DNA of 10,002 nt from Betaproteobacteria bacterium (GCA_012274205.1 JAAOZY010000482.1:1-10002); one strand, 5' to 3'. Positions 1 to 6,023 are shown, numbered from the stretch's first letter. The notes: a model not told the origin generated them from the letters alone. Numbers and translations are program-made.

Positions 1-602
1 AGCCCGGTGATGTCGGAGGGGTTGTCGCGGTGATAGAGCATGTCGATGCGTTCCATCACCTGCGCCAGGATCGGCTGAATCTCGACCAGACCCTGCTGCC
101 CGCGCGCACCGGCCTCGGCGATCTCGAACACGCGCGACTCGGCTTCGTCGAGCAGCTGCCCCACGTCCTTGCCCATCGGGTTCAGCGCGGTGTCGGCAAT
201 GCCGGTCCCGACTTCGATCAGCTTTCTCTGGATCGCGCGTTCGCGCACGATCTCGGCATAGCGCCGGATGTTGTGCGCCGAAGGCGTGTTCTGCGCCAGC
301 GCGCCCAGGTACGCCAATCCGCCGGTCTTGTCCTTGTCCTCGCTCTGCTCGATGGACTCGAACACCGTGACCATGTCGGCCGGCCGGTTCTTTTCCATCA
401 GCTTGCCGATGTGGCGGAAGATGCGGCGGTGATCGTCGCGATAGAAATTGCTTTCCGCCAGTATGTCGGCGACGCGCTCCCAGGCCTGGTTGTCCAGCAG
501 CAGACCGCCCAGTACCGACTGCTCCGCTTCGATCGAATGCGGCGGCAGCCTCAGCTGCGCCAGCTGCGGATCGTTTGCGACTTGAGGAATTGCCTGGGCC
601 AT
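1..602 (-). CDS. dnaB: Replicative DNA helicase DnaB, N-terminal part (cut by window edge)
   Basis: DnaB is the hexameric helicase that unwinds DNA ahead of the replisome and recruits primase. The frame starts at ATG 602-600 and reads MAQAIPQVANDPQLAQLRLP, followed by the conserved PPHSIEAEQSVLGGLLLD block (about residues 20-38) of the DnaB N-terminal domain. Further family blocks are FYRDDHRRIF and ADMVTVFE, then the linker region around ESRVFEIAE. Residue 200 is the last one inside the window, so the RecA-like ATPase domain with Walker A lies beyond the left edge. The gene sits 242 bases downstream of rplI, behind a strong terminator, and has its own likely promoter, so it need not be co-transcribed with the ribosomal operon although the order rplI-dnaB is the usual one. 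No strong Shine-Dalgarno is visible before the ATG. The identification is secure. Confidence 0.97.
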   Translation of the reverse strand, partial: MAQAIPQVANDPQLAQLRLPPHSIEAEQSVLGGLLLDNQAWERVADILAESNFYRDDHRRIFRHIGKLMEKNRPADMVTVFESIEQSEDKDKTGGLAYLGALAQNTPSAHNIRRYAEIVRERAIQRKLIEVGTGIADTALNPMGKDVGQLLDEAESRVFEIAEAGARGQQGLVEIQPILAQVMERIDMLYHRDNPSDITG

Positions 603-626
603 GGGGAACACCGAAGTTGAGCGGAA

Positions 627-655
627 ATTCTACCAGTAGATTCCCGAGATTACAC
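627..655 (-). promoter_or_regulatory. Likely dnaB promoter (extended -10)
   Basis: On the minus strand TGG-TAGAAT (635-627) is an extended -10 with 5 of 6 bases matching TATAAT. A weak -35, GTGTAA (655-650, 3 of 6), lies 17 bases upstream. Transcription would begin near 620, giving a short leader of about 18 bases. The leftward flank is the dnaB ATG at 602. This is inferred from motif and position only. Confidence 0.45.
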
Positions 656-797
656 TGATTGATCAGGGTGCATACGAGGCCGATATCTCGGCAAACGGCG
701 CATCGCGAGGCACGGGCCTTGAACAGCCCGCGATAGTTCTTGCGCGGGCGGTCCTAAACGCGCGGGCGCTCCGAAAATGCGCAGCCGGTTCATAGAA

Positions 798-829
798 TTA
801 AAAAAGGCCGGTTTCCCGGCCTTTTTTAA
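798..829 (-). terminator. Rho-independent terminator after rplI (bidirectional form)
   Basis: A perfect inverted repeat pairs 798-811 with 816-829. The core is GGCCGG/CCGGCC flanked by six A and six T bases, with a 4-base loop (812-815). It starts 16 bases past the rplI stop on the minus strand and ends in a U run in that direction. Because the A and T tracts are symmetrical it could also stop plus-strand transcription. It isolates the rpsF-priB-rpsR-rplI operon from dnaB. Confidence 0.93.
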
Positions 830-844
830 TCAACGGCTTGATGC

Positions 845-1300
845 TTATTCTACGGCTTCGCCAAGCACCGAAACGGTGATGTGCACCACCACGTCCGAGT
901 GCAGGCCGATGGCGATCGAATTGTCCCCGACTTGCTTCAGCGGACCTTCCGGCAGCCGCACGGCAGAGCGCTCGATTTCGAAACCCTGCGCCTGCAGCGC
1001 CTCTACGATGTCATGTGTGGTGACCGAACCGAACAGGCGGCCGTCCACGCCGGTCTTGCGCGTGATCTGGACCGTGAGGCCGTCGATCTTCGCGCCCAGT
1101 TCCTGCGCCTTGGCCAGCGCCTCGTTCTGCGCCTTCTCCAGGTCGCCGCGGCGCGCTTCGAACGCGGCGAGGTTTTCCGGCGTGGCGCGCTTGGCCTTGC
1201 CGTGGGGGATCAGGAAATTGCGGGCATAGCCCTCCTTCACCTTCACCACCTCGCCCAGGCTGCCGAGGTTGACTACTTTTTCCAGCAGTATCACTTGCAT
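845..1300 (-). CDS. rplI: 50S ribosomal protein L9
   Basis: L9 binds 23S rRNA at the base of the L1 stalk and helps maintain reading frame. The 151-residue product is close to the usual length of about 149. The N-terminal MQVILLEKVVNLGSLGEVV leads into the L9 signature GYARNFLIPHGKA (about residues 27-40). A long Ala/Glu/Lys-rich connecting helix follows (about 45-75), then the C-terminal domain with TRKTGVDGRLFGSVT. I chose ATG 1300-1298 because it begins the conserved MQVILL and has an AAGGA-type ribosome site at about 1308-1313. A longer frame opening at 1327 would only add nine non-conserved residues. It is the last gene of the S6 operon and is followed by a strong terminator. The 95-base gap to rpsR is filled with two hairpins, unlike the near-zero gaps upstream. 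Confidence 0.98.
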   Translation of the reverse strand: MQVILLEKVVNLGSLGEVVKVKEGYARNFLIPHGKAKRATPENLAAFEARRGDLEKAQNEALAKAQELGAKIDGLTVQITRKTGVDGRLFGSVTTHDIVEALQAQGFEIERSAVRLPEGPLKQVGDNSIAIGLHSDVVVHITVSVLGEAVE

Positions 1301-1318
1301 GGCGTTATTCCTTAGAAC

Positions 1319-1385
1319 CCGTAACAAACATCATTTTGTTACGGCCGATTTAGGGGAGCACGAGGGGGCGTATCCCCTCGTATTG
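1319..1385. repeat. Two-hairpin intergenic repeat, copy A
   Basis: Two adjacent hairpins lie between rpsR and rplI. The first is a perfect 10-bp stem, 1319-1328 paired with 1335-1344 (CCGTAACAAA/TTTGTTACGG), with a CATCAT loop. The second is an 8-bp stem ACGAGGGG/CCCCTCGT at about 1360-1382, preceded by TAGGGGAG (1351-1358), whose G run could compete for the same C run. A gap-free hand alignment of 1333-1385 with 5876-5928 gives about 41 matches in 53 positions. Because rpsR and rplI are transcribed together, this copy is present in the mRNA just upstream of the rplI ribosome site. The family is unknown to me. Confidence 0.75.
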
Positions 1386-1395
1386 TTAGAAACTC

Positions 1396-1692
1396 TCAGT
1401 GCAGATCGGTGTACGGCAGCAGCGCCAGATAACGCGCGCGCTTGATCGCCGTCGACAGCTGGCGCTGGTAGCCGGCCTTGGTGCCGGTGATGCGCGCCGG
1501 GATGATCCTGCCGTTCTCGTTGATGAAGTCCTTGAGGATCTCGATGTCCTTGTAGTCGATCCACTCGATCTTCTCAGCGGTAAAGCGGCAGAACTTGCGC
1601 CGTTTGAACAGCTGACGACCGCCCTTCTTGTCGTCTTTCTTGAGATTCTTGCCCTTACCTTTACCTTTGGCGCCTCTTCTTGGGGGTGGCAT
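1396..1692 (-). CDS. rpsR: 30S ribosomal protein S18
   Basis: S18 binds the central domain of 16S rRNA as a heterodimer with S6. The 98-residue product has the S18 core: RRKFCRFTAEKIEWIDYKD (about residues 31-49), DFINENGRIIPARITGT, and AGYQRQLSTAIKRARYLALL. It is longer than the roughly 75-90 residues usual for the family because of a basic N-terminal tail (MPPPRRGAKGKGKGKNLKKDDKK), which is probably disordered. The start is ATG 1692-1690, one base after the priB stop, so translation is likely coupled. Its partner S6 is encoded two genes upstream in the same operon, which fits their known joint binding and autoregulation. Confidence 0.97.
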   Translation of the reverse strand: MPPPRRGAKGKGKGKNLKKDDKKGGRQLFKRRKFCRFTAEKIEWIDYKDIEILKDFINENGRIIPARITGTKAGYQRQLSTAIKRARYLALLPYTDLH

Positions 1693-1693
1693 G

Positions 1694-1996
1694 TCAAACT
1701 CCTTCTACGAATTCAATGTTGGTTGCGTGTAATACCAGCTGCCTGCTGTCTCGGCTCTTTTCCGCCAGGAATCCGGTGACCTTCACCTGCATTCCGGGTT
1801 TCGCCGCAGCGATAAGGCGCGCTTCGCGCTCGAACGCCAGGCCGGCGACCTCGCACTGCACCGCGCGCTTCGCACCGGCTTCGATCTGTTCGGACGCATG
1901 GCTGAGCCTGAAATTCACCACCGGGATGCCGGCAGGCGTGTAGCGCAGCGCGTCGAGTTCGATCAAATTGCCGGACAGCACGAACTGGTTGTCCAA
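1694..1996 (-). CDS. priB: Primosomal replication protein PriB
   Basis: PriB is a small dimeric single-strand DNA-binding protein of the OB fold. It works with PriA to reload the replisome at stalled forks. The 100 residues match the family along their length: N-terminal NQFVLSGNLIELDALRYTP, then AGIPVVNFRLSHASEQIEAG, GMQVKVTGFLA, and LVLHATNIEFV at the end. The only start that preserves the conserved N-terminus is TTG at 1996-1994. No ATG is available nearby, and an ATA codon lies between it and the rpsF stop. It starts 5 bases after the rpsF stop with no Shine-Dalgarno, because the preceding bases encode the Ala-rich S6 tail. Translation probably depends on coupling to rpsF. It ends one base before rpsR. 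Confidence 0.95.
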   Translation of the reverse strand: MDNQFVLSGNLIELDALRYTPAGIPVVNFRLSHASEQIEAGAKRAVQCEVAGLAFEREARLIAAAKPGMQVKVTGFLAEKSRDSRQLVLHATNIEFVEGV

Positions 1997-2001
1997 TATG
2001 C

Positions 2002-2457
2002 TCAGGCGGCGGCAGCGGGTGCTGCGGCGGCGGCAGCGGGTACTGCCGCGGCGGCAGCGGGTGCGGCGGCAGCCGCTTCGGCCGGCTTGGCCGCCTCAGG
2101 CGCCCTCGGCGCGTCGCCGTTGAGCACCGAACGCGATTTCTCTTCCTTCATCATCGGCGAAGGCGCGGTAACCGCAGCCTTCATTTGCACCGTGAGATGG
2201 CGCAGGACGGCGTCGTTGAACTTGAACGAATGCTCGAGCTCGTCCAGGGTTTCCTGGTCGCATTCGATGTTCATGAGCACATAGTGCGCCTTGTGCATCT
2301 TGGCGATGGGGAAAGTCATCTGGCGCCGGCCCCAGTCCTCGAGGCGGTGGATCGCACCCTTGCGGGCGGTGATGGTGCCGCGGTAGCGCTCGATCATCGC
2401 GGGCACTTGCTCGCTCTGATCGGGATGGACGATGAATACGATTTCGTAATGTCGCAT
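2002..2457 (-). CDS. rpsF: 30S ribosomal protein S6 with Ala/Pro-rich tail
   Basis: S6 binds the 30S platform together with S18. The core begins MRHYEIVFIVHPDQSEQVPA and includes KGAIHRLEDWGRRQMTFPI, KAHYVLMNIECD, and FKFNDAVLRHL (residues 1 to about 90). These cover the ferredoxin-like S6 fold. From about residue 96 to 151 a low-complexity tail follows. It is first charged (MKEEKSRSVLNGD), then almost pure Ala with regularly spaced Pro, built from three 7-residue units. The tail is longer than the acidic or Ala tails I know for S6. The start is ATG 2457-2455, with AAGGAG five bases upstream. It is the first gene of the operon with priB, rpsR and rplI and has its own promoter and a structured leader. 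Confidence 0.97.
   Translation of the reverse strand: MRHYEIVFIVHPDQSEQVPAMIERYRGTITARKGAIHRLEDWGRRQMTFPIAKMHKAHYVLMNIECDQETLDELEHSFKFNDAVLRHLTVQMKAAVTAPSPMMKEEKSRSVLNGDAPRAPEAAKPAEAAAAAPAAAAAVPAAAAAAPAAAA
2005..2067 (-). repeat. Three tandem 21-base units in the 3' end of rpsF
   Basis: Units at 2005-2025, 2026-2046 and 2047-2067 share the core GGCGGCAGCGGGT (plus strand) and differ at a few positions. Units 1 and 2 differ at only one base. In the rpsF frame they encode heptads of the form Ala-x-Pro-Ala-Ala-Ala-Ala. Because each unit is 21 bases, copy-number change would lengthen or shorten the S6 tail without a frameshift. Near-identity at the DNA level suggests recent duplication. Confidence 0.85.
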
Positions 2458-2547
2458 GCAGTCTCCTTATGGGTTAAGCCTCCCGCCATGCGTAGCGGTG
2501 CGGCAAGGTAAGCCGGACTGAAAGTAGATCCGGCAATCAACGAAAAG
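2458..2547 (-). promoter_or_regulatory. Structured rpsF leader, candidate S6:S18 autoregulatory site
   Basis: Between the predicted transcription start (about 2547) and the rpsF ATG lie two hairpins. One pairs 2529-2534 with 2512-2517 (GCCGGA/TCCGGC, 11-base loop). The other has a CCGCUA/UGGCGG stem (2498-2493 with 2488-2483, CGCA loop) nested in GCC/GGC. The ribosome site AAGGAG follows. S6:S18 repression through a leader RNA containing a CCG element is established in other bacteria. That this leader is such a site is inference, since I cannot confirm the consensus by eye. Confidence 0.4.
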
Positions 2548-2553
2548 CGCGTG

Positions 2554-2583
2554 ATTATAAAGGAAAAGCGGCCTTCAAGGCAA
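2554..2583 (-). promoter_or_regulatory. Promoter of the rpsF-priB-rpsR-rplI operon
   Basis: On the minus strand a perfect -10, TATAAT (2559-2554), stands 18 bases downstream of TTGCCT (2583-2578, 4 of 6 to consensus). The predicted start is near 2547, about 90 bases before rpsF. It lies immediately after the rlmB stop (2591), so ribosomal protein expression is uncoupled from rnr-rlmB. A perfect -10 fits a highly expressed ribosomal operon. Confidence 0.8.
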
Positions 2584-2590
2584 GTTTATC

Positions 2591-3334
2591 TCAGGCTTTG
2601 GCCGCGCGCCGGCGACGCGATTCGAACAGCACGACCCCGCTCGCGACCGAGACATTGAGGCTTTCGACCCGGCCCAGCATGGGGATTTTGACCAACTGGT
2701 CGCAGGTTTCGCGCGTGAGCCGGCGCAAGCCCTCGCCTTCCGCGCCCAGCACCCAGGCGATCGCGGCGGGCAGCTGCGCCGCATACAGGTCTTCGCGCGC
2801 TTCCGAATCCGCGCCCACCACCCAGATGTTGCGTTCTTTGAGTTCGCGCAGCGTGCGCGCGAGATTGGTCACCGCGATATAGGGCACACTGTCGGCGGCG
2901 CCGCTTGCCACTTTGATCACGGCGGCCGACAGGCCCACGGCACGATCCTTGGGCGCGATGACGGCGTGGCAGCCGGCGGCATCGGCCACGCGCAGGCAGG
3001 CGCCGAGGTTGTGCGGGTCCTGCACGCCGTCGAGCGCGAGCAGCAGCGGCGGCTCCTTCAGACGGTCGAGCAGGTCATCGAGCGAGACCAGCCGGCGCAG
3101 CGCATCCACCCGCGCCACCACGCCCTGGTGCCTGCCGGGGGGCGCCATGCCGTCCAGGCGCCTGGCATCCACCTGCAGCACGCGCAGACCCAGGTTCTCG
3201 GCGAGCTTGACCAGGTCGCGCATGCGCGGGTCGGCGCGCGCGCTGTCGCAGTAGAGTTCATGCACGCTTTTCGCATCCAGGCGCAGGCGCGCGGTGATGG
3301 CGTGGAAGCCATGGATGAAGCTGGTACCGCTCAC
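2591..3334 (-). CDS. rlmB: 23S rRNA 2'-O-methyltransferase RlmB (SPOUT family)
   Basis: RlmB methylates the 2'-OH of a guanosine in 23S rRNA (Gm2251 in E. coli numbering) using S-adenosylmethionine. The 247 residues match the usual length of about 245. The N-terminal substrate-binding domain begins FIHGFHAITARL. The SPOUT trefoil-knot motifs follow: LDGVQDPHNLGACLRVADAA (101-120, with the conserved Asn and Arg), VLGAEGEGLRRL (195-206), and IPMLGRVESLNVSVASG (217-233). The start is GTG 3334-3332, three bases after the rnr stop, with AAAGG in the rnr 3' end serving as ribosome site. The two genes are evidently one transcript and are probably translationally coupled. Generic TrmH family would be the fallback call, but context next to rnr supports RlmB. 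Confidence 0.95.
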   Translation of the reverse strand: MSGTSFIHGFHAITARLRLDAKSVHELYCDSARADPRMRDLVKLAENLGLRVLQVDARRLDGMAPPGRHQGVVARVDALRRLVSLDDLLDRLKEPPLLLALDGVQDPHNLGACLRVADAAGCHAVIAPKDRAVGLSAAVIKVASGAADSVPYIAVTNLARTLRELKERNIWVVGADSEAREDLYAAQLPAAIAWVLGAEGEGLRRLTRETCDQLVKIPMLGRVESLNVSVASGVVLFESRRRRAAKA

Positions 3335-3337
3335 GGC

Positions 3338-5641
3338 TCAGGACCTTTTCTTTTTCGGAGCGGCTTCTTCGGCGAGGCGGAAATCGATCTTGCTCGAGTC
3401 CAGATCGACGCGCACCAGCTTCACCCGCACCCGGTCGGACAGGCGAAAGCGCCGCGCCGTGCGCTCGCCCAGCAGCTGGTGCCTGGCGGCGTCGAAATGA
3501 TAGTAGTCCTCGCCCAGCTCGGAGATATGCACCAGGCCCTCGACGTAGATATCGTCCAGGGCAACGAATATGCCGAAGCCGGTAACGGCGCTGATGGAAC
3601 CCGGGAACTCTTCGCCGATGCGGTCCTGCATGTAATAGCACTTGAGCCAGGACTCGACGTCGCGCGTCGCCTCGTCGGCGCGGCGCTCGGTCTTGGAGCA
3701 ATGCTCGCCCAATTCGCTCCAATTGCCCGGGCTGTAGCTCTTGCCCGACAACGCGGCGTTGATCGCGCGATGCACGACCAAATCCGGATAACGCCGGATG
3801 GGCGAAGTGAAATGGGTATAGGCCTCGTAGGCAAGGCCGAAATGGCCCACGTTTTCCGGGCTGTATTGCGCCTGCCTGAGCGATCGCAGCAGCACCGTCT
3901 GCAGCAGCTGGATGTCGGGACGGCCCTTGATCTTTGCAAGCAGCTTGGCATAGTCCTTCGCGTGCGGCGTGTCGCCGCCGCTGAGGTCGAGGCCGAACTG
4001 CTTGAGGAAAATGCGCAACGCCTCCAGCTTCTCCGGCGTCGGCCCTTCGTGCACGCGATACAGCGCCGGGTGCTTGCGGCTCTTCAGAAAATCGGAGGCG
4101 CAGACGTTGGCCGCGAGCATGCATTCCTCGATCAGGCGGTGCGCGTCATTGCGCTGCACCTGCACGATGTTTTCGATCTTGCCCTGATCGTCGAACAGCA
4201 TCTGCGTCTCGATGGTCTCGAAATCAATGGCGCCGCGCTTGTCGCGCGCCTTGGCGAGCACGTGATACAGCGCATACAAATCCTGCAGATGCGGCAGCAG
4301 CGGCGCCGGCACCGCCTCGCCTTTCTGCGGCTGCAGCCCGAGCGCGGCCGCCACCCGGTTGTAGGTCAGGCGCGCCTGCGAGCGCATGACGGCGGGATAG
4401 AAGCGGTAGGGACCGATCTCGCCTGTCGCGTCCACGCTCATCTCGCATACCATGCACAGGCGATCCACGTTCGGGTTGAGCGAACACAGGCCGTTGGAGA
4501 GCTTCTCCGGCAGCATCGGAATCACGCGGCGCGGGAAATACACCGAGTTGCCGCGCTCGCGCGAGTCCACATCGAGCGCATCGCCGGGGCGCACGTAGTG
4601 GCTCACATCGGCGATCGCCACCCACAGGCGGAAACCGTTGCCTTCGCGCTTGCAATGTACCGCATCGTCGAAATCGCGCGCGGTCTCGCCGTCGATGGTC
4701 ACCAGCGGCAACGCGCGCAGGTCCTCGCGCCCTTTTGCGTCGTTCGGGCGCACTTCGTCAGGCAGCTTTTCCGCGAGGCGCAGCGCTGCACTCGAAAATT
4801 CGTAGGGCAGTTCGTGTTTCCTCAGCGCGATCTCGATTTCCATGCCTGGGTCGGCGTAGTTTCCGAGCACCTCGACGATGCGCCCTGCCGGCTGCGCGTT
4901 CTTGTCCGGCTGCGCCACGATTTCCACCGTCACCACCTGCCCCGGCTTGGCGCCCATCTCCGCGCCGGGCGGAATCAGGATGTCCTGGCTGATGCGCCGG
5001 TTCTCGGCCGCGACGAAAGCGACGCCGTGGGGCTTGTGCAGGCGGCCGACGAGACGCGTATTGGCGCGCGAAATGATTTCGACGATGCTGCCTTCCGGGC
5101 GCCCGCGCCGGTCGACGCCGCTGGCGCGCGCCATTGCGCGGTCGCCGTGCAGCACCTTGCGCATCTCCTTTTCCGACAGGAACATGTCCGGCCCGGCTTC
5201 GTCGGGCACGAGAAAACCATAACCGTCCGGATGGCCCTCGACGCGGCCGGCGACCAGGTCGAGCTTGCCTGCGACCAGGATCGCGCCGCGGCGATTGCGC
5301 ATGATCTGGCCCTCGCGCTCCATCGCGCGCAGCCGGCGGTTGAAACTGTCGAGCTCGTCCGGCTCGATGTGCAGCAAACGGTGCAGGTCTTCCTCCAGCA
5401 CCGGAATGCCTTCCTTGGCCAGGGTATCGAGCACCAGCTCGCGGCTGGGCAGCGGATGTTCGTAGAGTTCGGCTTCGCGCGCGTAATGCGGGTCGCGTGC
5501 CGAGCGTGAAGTAGAATTGCGCGCTGCGCGCGCGTCCGCCGGGCTGCGCGCGGTGCGCATGCCCTCGGGATTGCGTGCAGCGCGCGGCTCTGCCGGATTG
5601 CGCGAAATAGAGCCGCGTTTAGGGGGTTTCTGCGTTGACAA
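3338..5641 (-). CDS. rnr: Ribonuclease R (3'-5' exoribonuclease)
   Basis: RNase R degrades structured RNA from the 3' end, including rRNA fragments and mRNA on stalled ribosomes. The 767-residue product has the expected order: N-terminal winged-helix segment (PLPSRELVLDTL, about 63-110), two cold-shock OB domains (about 125-255), the RNB catalytic domain (about 300-640) and an S1 domain (about 675-757). It ends with only a very short basic tail (KKKRS). Catalytic acidic residues are visible in TIDGETARDFDDAV (D317, D323, D325, D326), corresponding to D272/D278/D280/D281 of E. coli. RNB motifs VYFPRRVIPMLPEKLSNGLC and FTSPIRRYPDLVVHRAI are intact. The start is TTG 5641-5639, the first possible start after an in-frame TAG (5656-5654), with AAGGA just upstream. 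ATG at codon 28 is the alternative. Residues 15-41 are an unusual Arg-rich tandem repeat. Confidence 0.96.
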   Translation of the reverse strand: MSTQKPPKRGSISRNPAEPRAARNPEGMRTARSPADARAARNSTSRSARDPHYAREAELYEHPLPSRELVLDTLAKEGIPVLEEDLHRLLHIEPDELDSFNRRLRAMEREGQIMRNRRGAILVAGKLDLVAGRVEGHPDGYGFLVPDEAGPDMFLSEKEMRKVLHGDRAMARASGVDRRGRPEGSIVEIISRANTRLVGRLHKPHGVAFVAAENRRISQDILIPPGAEMGAKPGQVVTVEIVAQPDKNAQPAGRIVEVLGNYADPGMEIEIALRKHELPYEFSSAALRLAEKLPDEVRPNDAKGREDLRALPLVTIDGETARDFDDAVHCKREGNGFRLWVAIADVSHYVRPGDALDVDSRERGNSVYFPRRVIPMLPEKLSNGLCSLNPNVDRLCMVCEMSVDATGEIGPYRFYPAVMRSQARLTYNRVAAALGLQPQKGEAVPAPLLPHLQDLYALYHVLAKARDKRGAIDFETIETQMLFDDQGKIENIVQVQRNDAHRLIEECMLAANVCASDFLKSRKHPALYRVHEGPTPEKLEALRIFLKQFGLDLSGGDTPHAKDYAKLLAKIKGRPDIQLLQTVLLRSLRQAQYSPENVGHFGLAYEAYTHFTSPIRRYPDLVVHRAINAALSGKSYSPGNWSELGEHCSKTERRADEATRDVESWLKCYYMQDRIGEEFPGSISAVTGFGIFVALDDIYVEGLVHISELGEDYYHFDAARHQLLGERTARRFRLSDRVRVKLVRVDLDSSKIDFRLAEEAAPKKKRS
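5519..5599 (-). repeat. Three degenerate 27-base units in the 5' end of rnr
   Basis: In the rnr frame residues 15-41 are three 9-residue units: NPAEPRAAR, NPEGMRTAR and SPADARAAR, followed by a partial NSTSRSAR. The plus strand shows the matching 27-base period, with ATTGCG or GCTGCG starting each unit. The segment precedes the conserved DPHYAREAE at residue 50 and is absent from the RNase R N-termini I know. It is very basic and probably disordered. If translation really starts at codon 28, the first unit would be untranslated. Confidence 0.7.
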
Positions 5642-5662
5642 AATCCTTGTTTCCTATAGAAT
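5635..5662 (+). promoter_or_regulatory. tRNA-Leu promoter overlapping the rnr start
   Basis: A perfect -35 TTGACA (5635-5640) is followed after 16 bases by TAGAAT (5657-5662, 5 of 6 to consensus). Transcription would begin near 5669, a few bases before the tRNA at 5675. The -35 overlaps the rnr start codon (5639-5641) on the other strand, and the -10 overlaps the upstream side of the rnr ribosome site. Confidence 0.8.
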
Positions 5663-5674
5663 TGCGCACCTTGT

Positions 5675-5761
5675 GCCCAGGTGGCGGAATTGGTAGACGC
5701 ACATGGTTCAGGTCCATGCGGTGGCGACACTGTGGGGGTTCGAGTCCCTTCCTGGGCACCA
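5675..5761 (+). tRNA. tRNA-Leu, anticodon CAG
   Basis: The 87-base type II tRNA has acceptor arms GCCCAGG (5675-5681) and CCTGGGC (5751-5757), discriminator A, and an encoded CCA (5759-5761). The D arm contains AATTGGTAGACGC. The anticodon stem is CATGG/CCATG with loop TTCAGGT (5707-5713), giving anticodon CAG (5709-5711), which reads CUG, the main Leu codon in this GC-rich genome. A long variable arm follows, then the T loop TTCGAGT. The T stem GGGGG/CCCTT contains two G-U wobbles at its outer end. No U-rich terminator follows. A 7-bp inverted repeat (5767-5773 with 5791-5797) is the only downstream structure, with a long loop. Confidence 0.97.
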
Positions 5762-5863
5762 AAGGCACTGAGATCGCATTTTAGCTTATTTCTCAGTCCG
5801 TTACACTCCAGACTCCAGCACCAGGCGCGCGCAAACGCCGATCCGCTCGGCTCTATGGACCGC

Positions 5864-5928
5864 TTGCAAAATGAAATTTTGCAACGCCCATTATAGGGGA
5901 GTATGAGGGGAGCTATCCCCTCGTGTTG
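5864..5928. repeat. Two-hairpin intergenic repeat, copy B
   Basis: The first hairpin is a perfect 9-bp stem TTGCAAAAT/ATTTTGCAA (5864-5872 with 5876-5884, loop GAA). After CGCCCATTA comes TAGGGGAG (5894-5901), then the second hairpin ATGAGGGG/CCCCTCGT, where a U-G wobble replaces the C-G pair of copy A. It lies in the 262-base gap between tRNA-Leu and the convergent gene at 6024. The spacing of all parts from ATTTTG to CTCGT is identical to copy A. Confidence 0.75.
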
Positions 5929-5983
5929 AAACACACCCTCTGCGCTGTTCGACTCCGGATTTTCCTGGCCGGATGCGGCTTTG

Positions 5984-6001
5984 CTGCGGACAATTCCGCA
6001 G
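5984..6001 (-). terminator. Weak terminator-like hairpin after the secreted-protein gene
   Basis: A perfect 7-bp stem CTGCGGA/TCCGCAG with a CAAT loop lies 22 bases past the stop at 6024 of the minus-strand gene. No T run follows in either direction, so it may act as a 3'-end stabiliser rather than an intrinsic terminator. Confidence 0.3.
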
Positions 6002-6023
6002 ATATCGGGGCGCTGCAGCGCCG

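Noticed and set aside
726..749. GC-rich 7-bp hairpin between rplI and dnaB
   Set aside because: No T run follows on either strand, and a much better terminator lies at 798-829. It may be a chance palindrome in GC-rich DNA.
1319..1385. Transcription terminator between rpsR and rplI
   Set aside because: Both hairpins lack a following U run on the minus strand, and rplI has no promoter of its own in the gap. The repeat explanation fits better because the same structure recurs at 5864-5928.
2005..2067. CRISPR-like or regulatory repeat array
   Set aside because: The units are contiguous, without spacers, and lie in frame within rpsF, so they are coding tandem repeats.
2966..5509. Very long plus-strand open frame (847 codons) across rlmB and rnr
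   Set aside because: It is antisense to two clearly identified genes. Open frames of this length on the opposite strand are common in GC-rich coding DNA, and the translation shows no family features.
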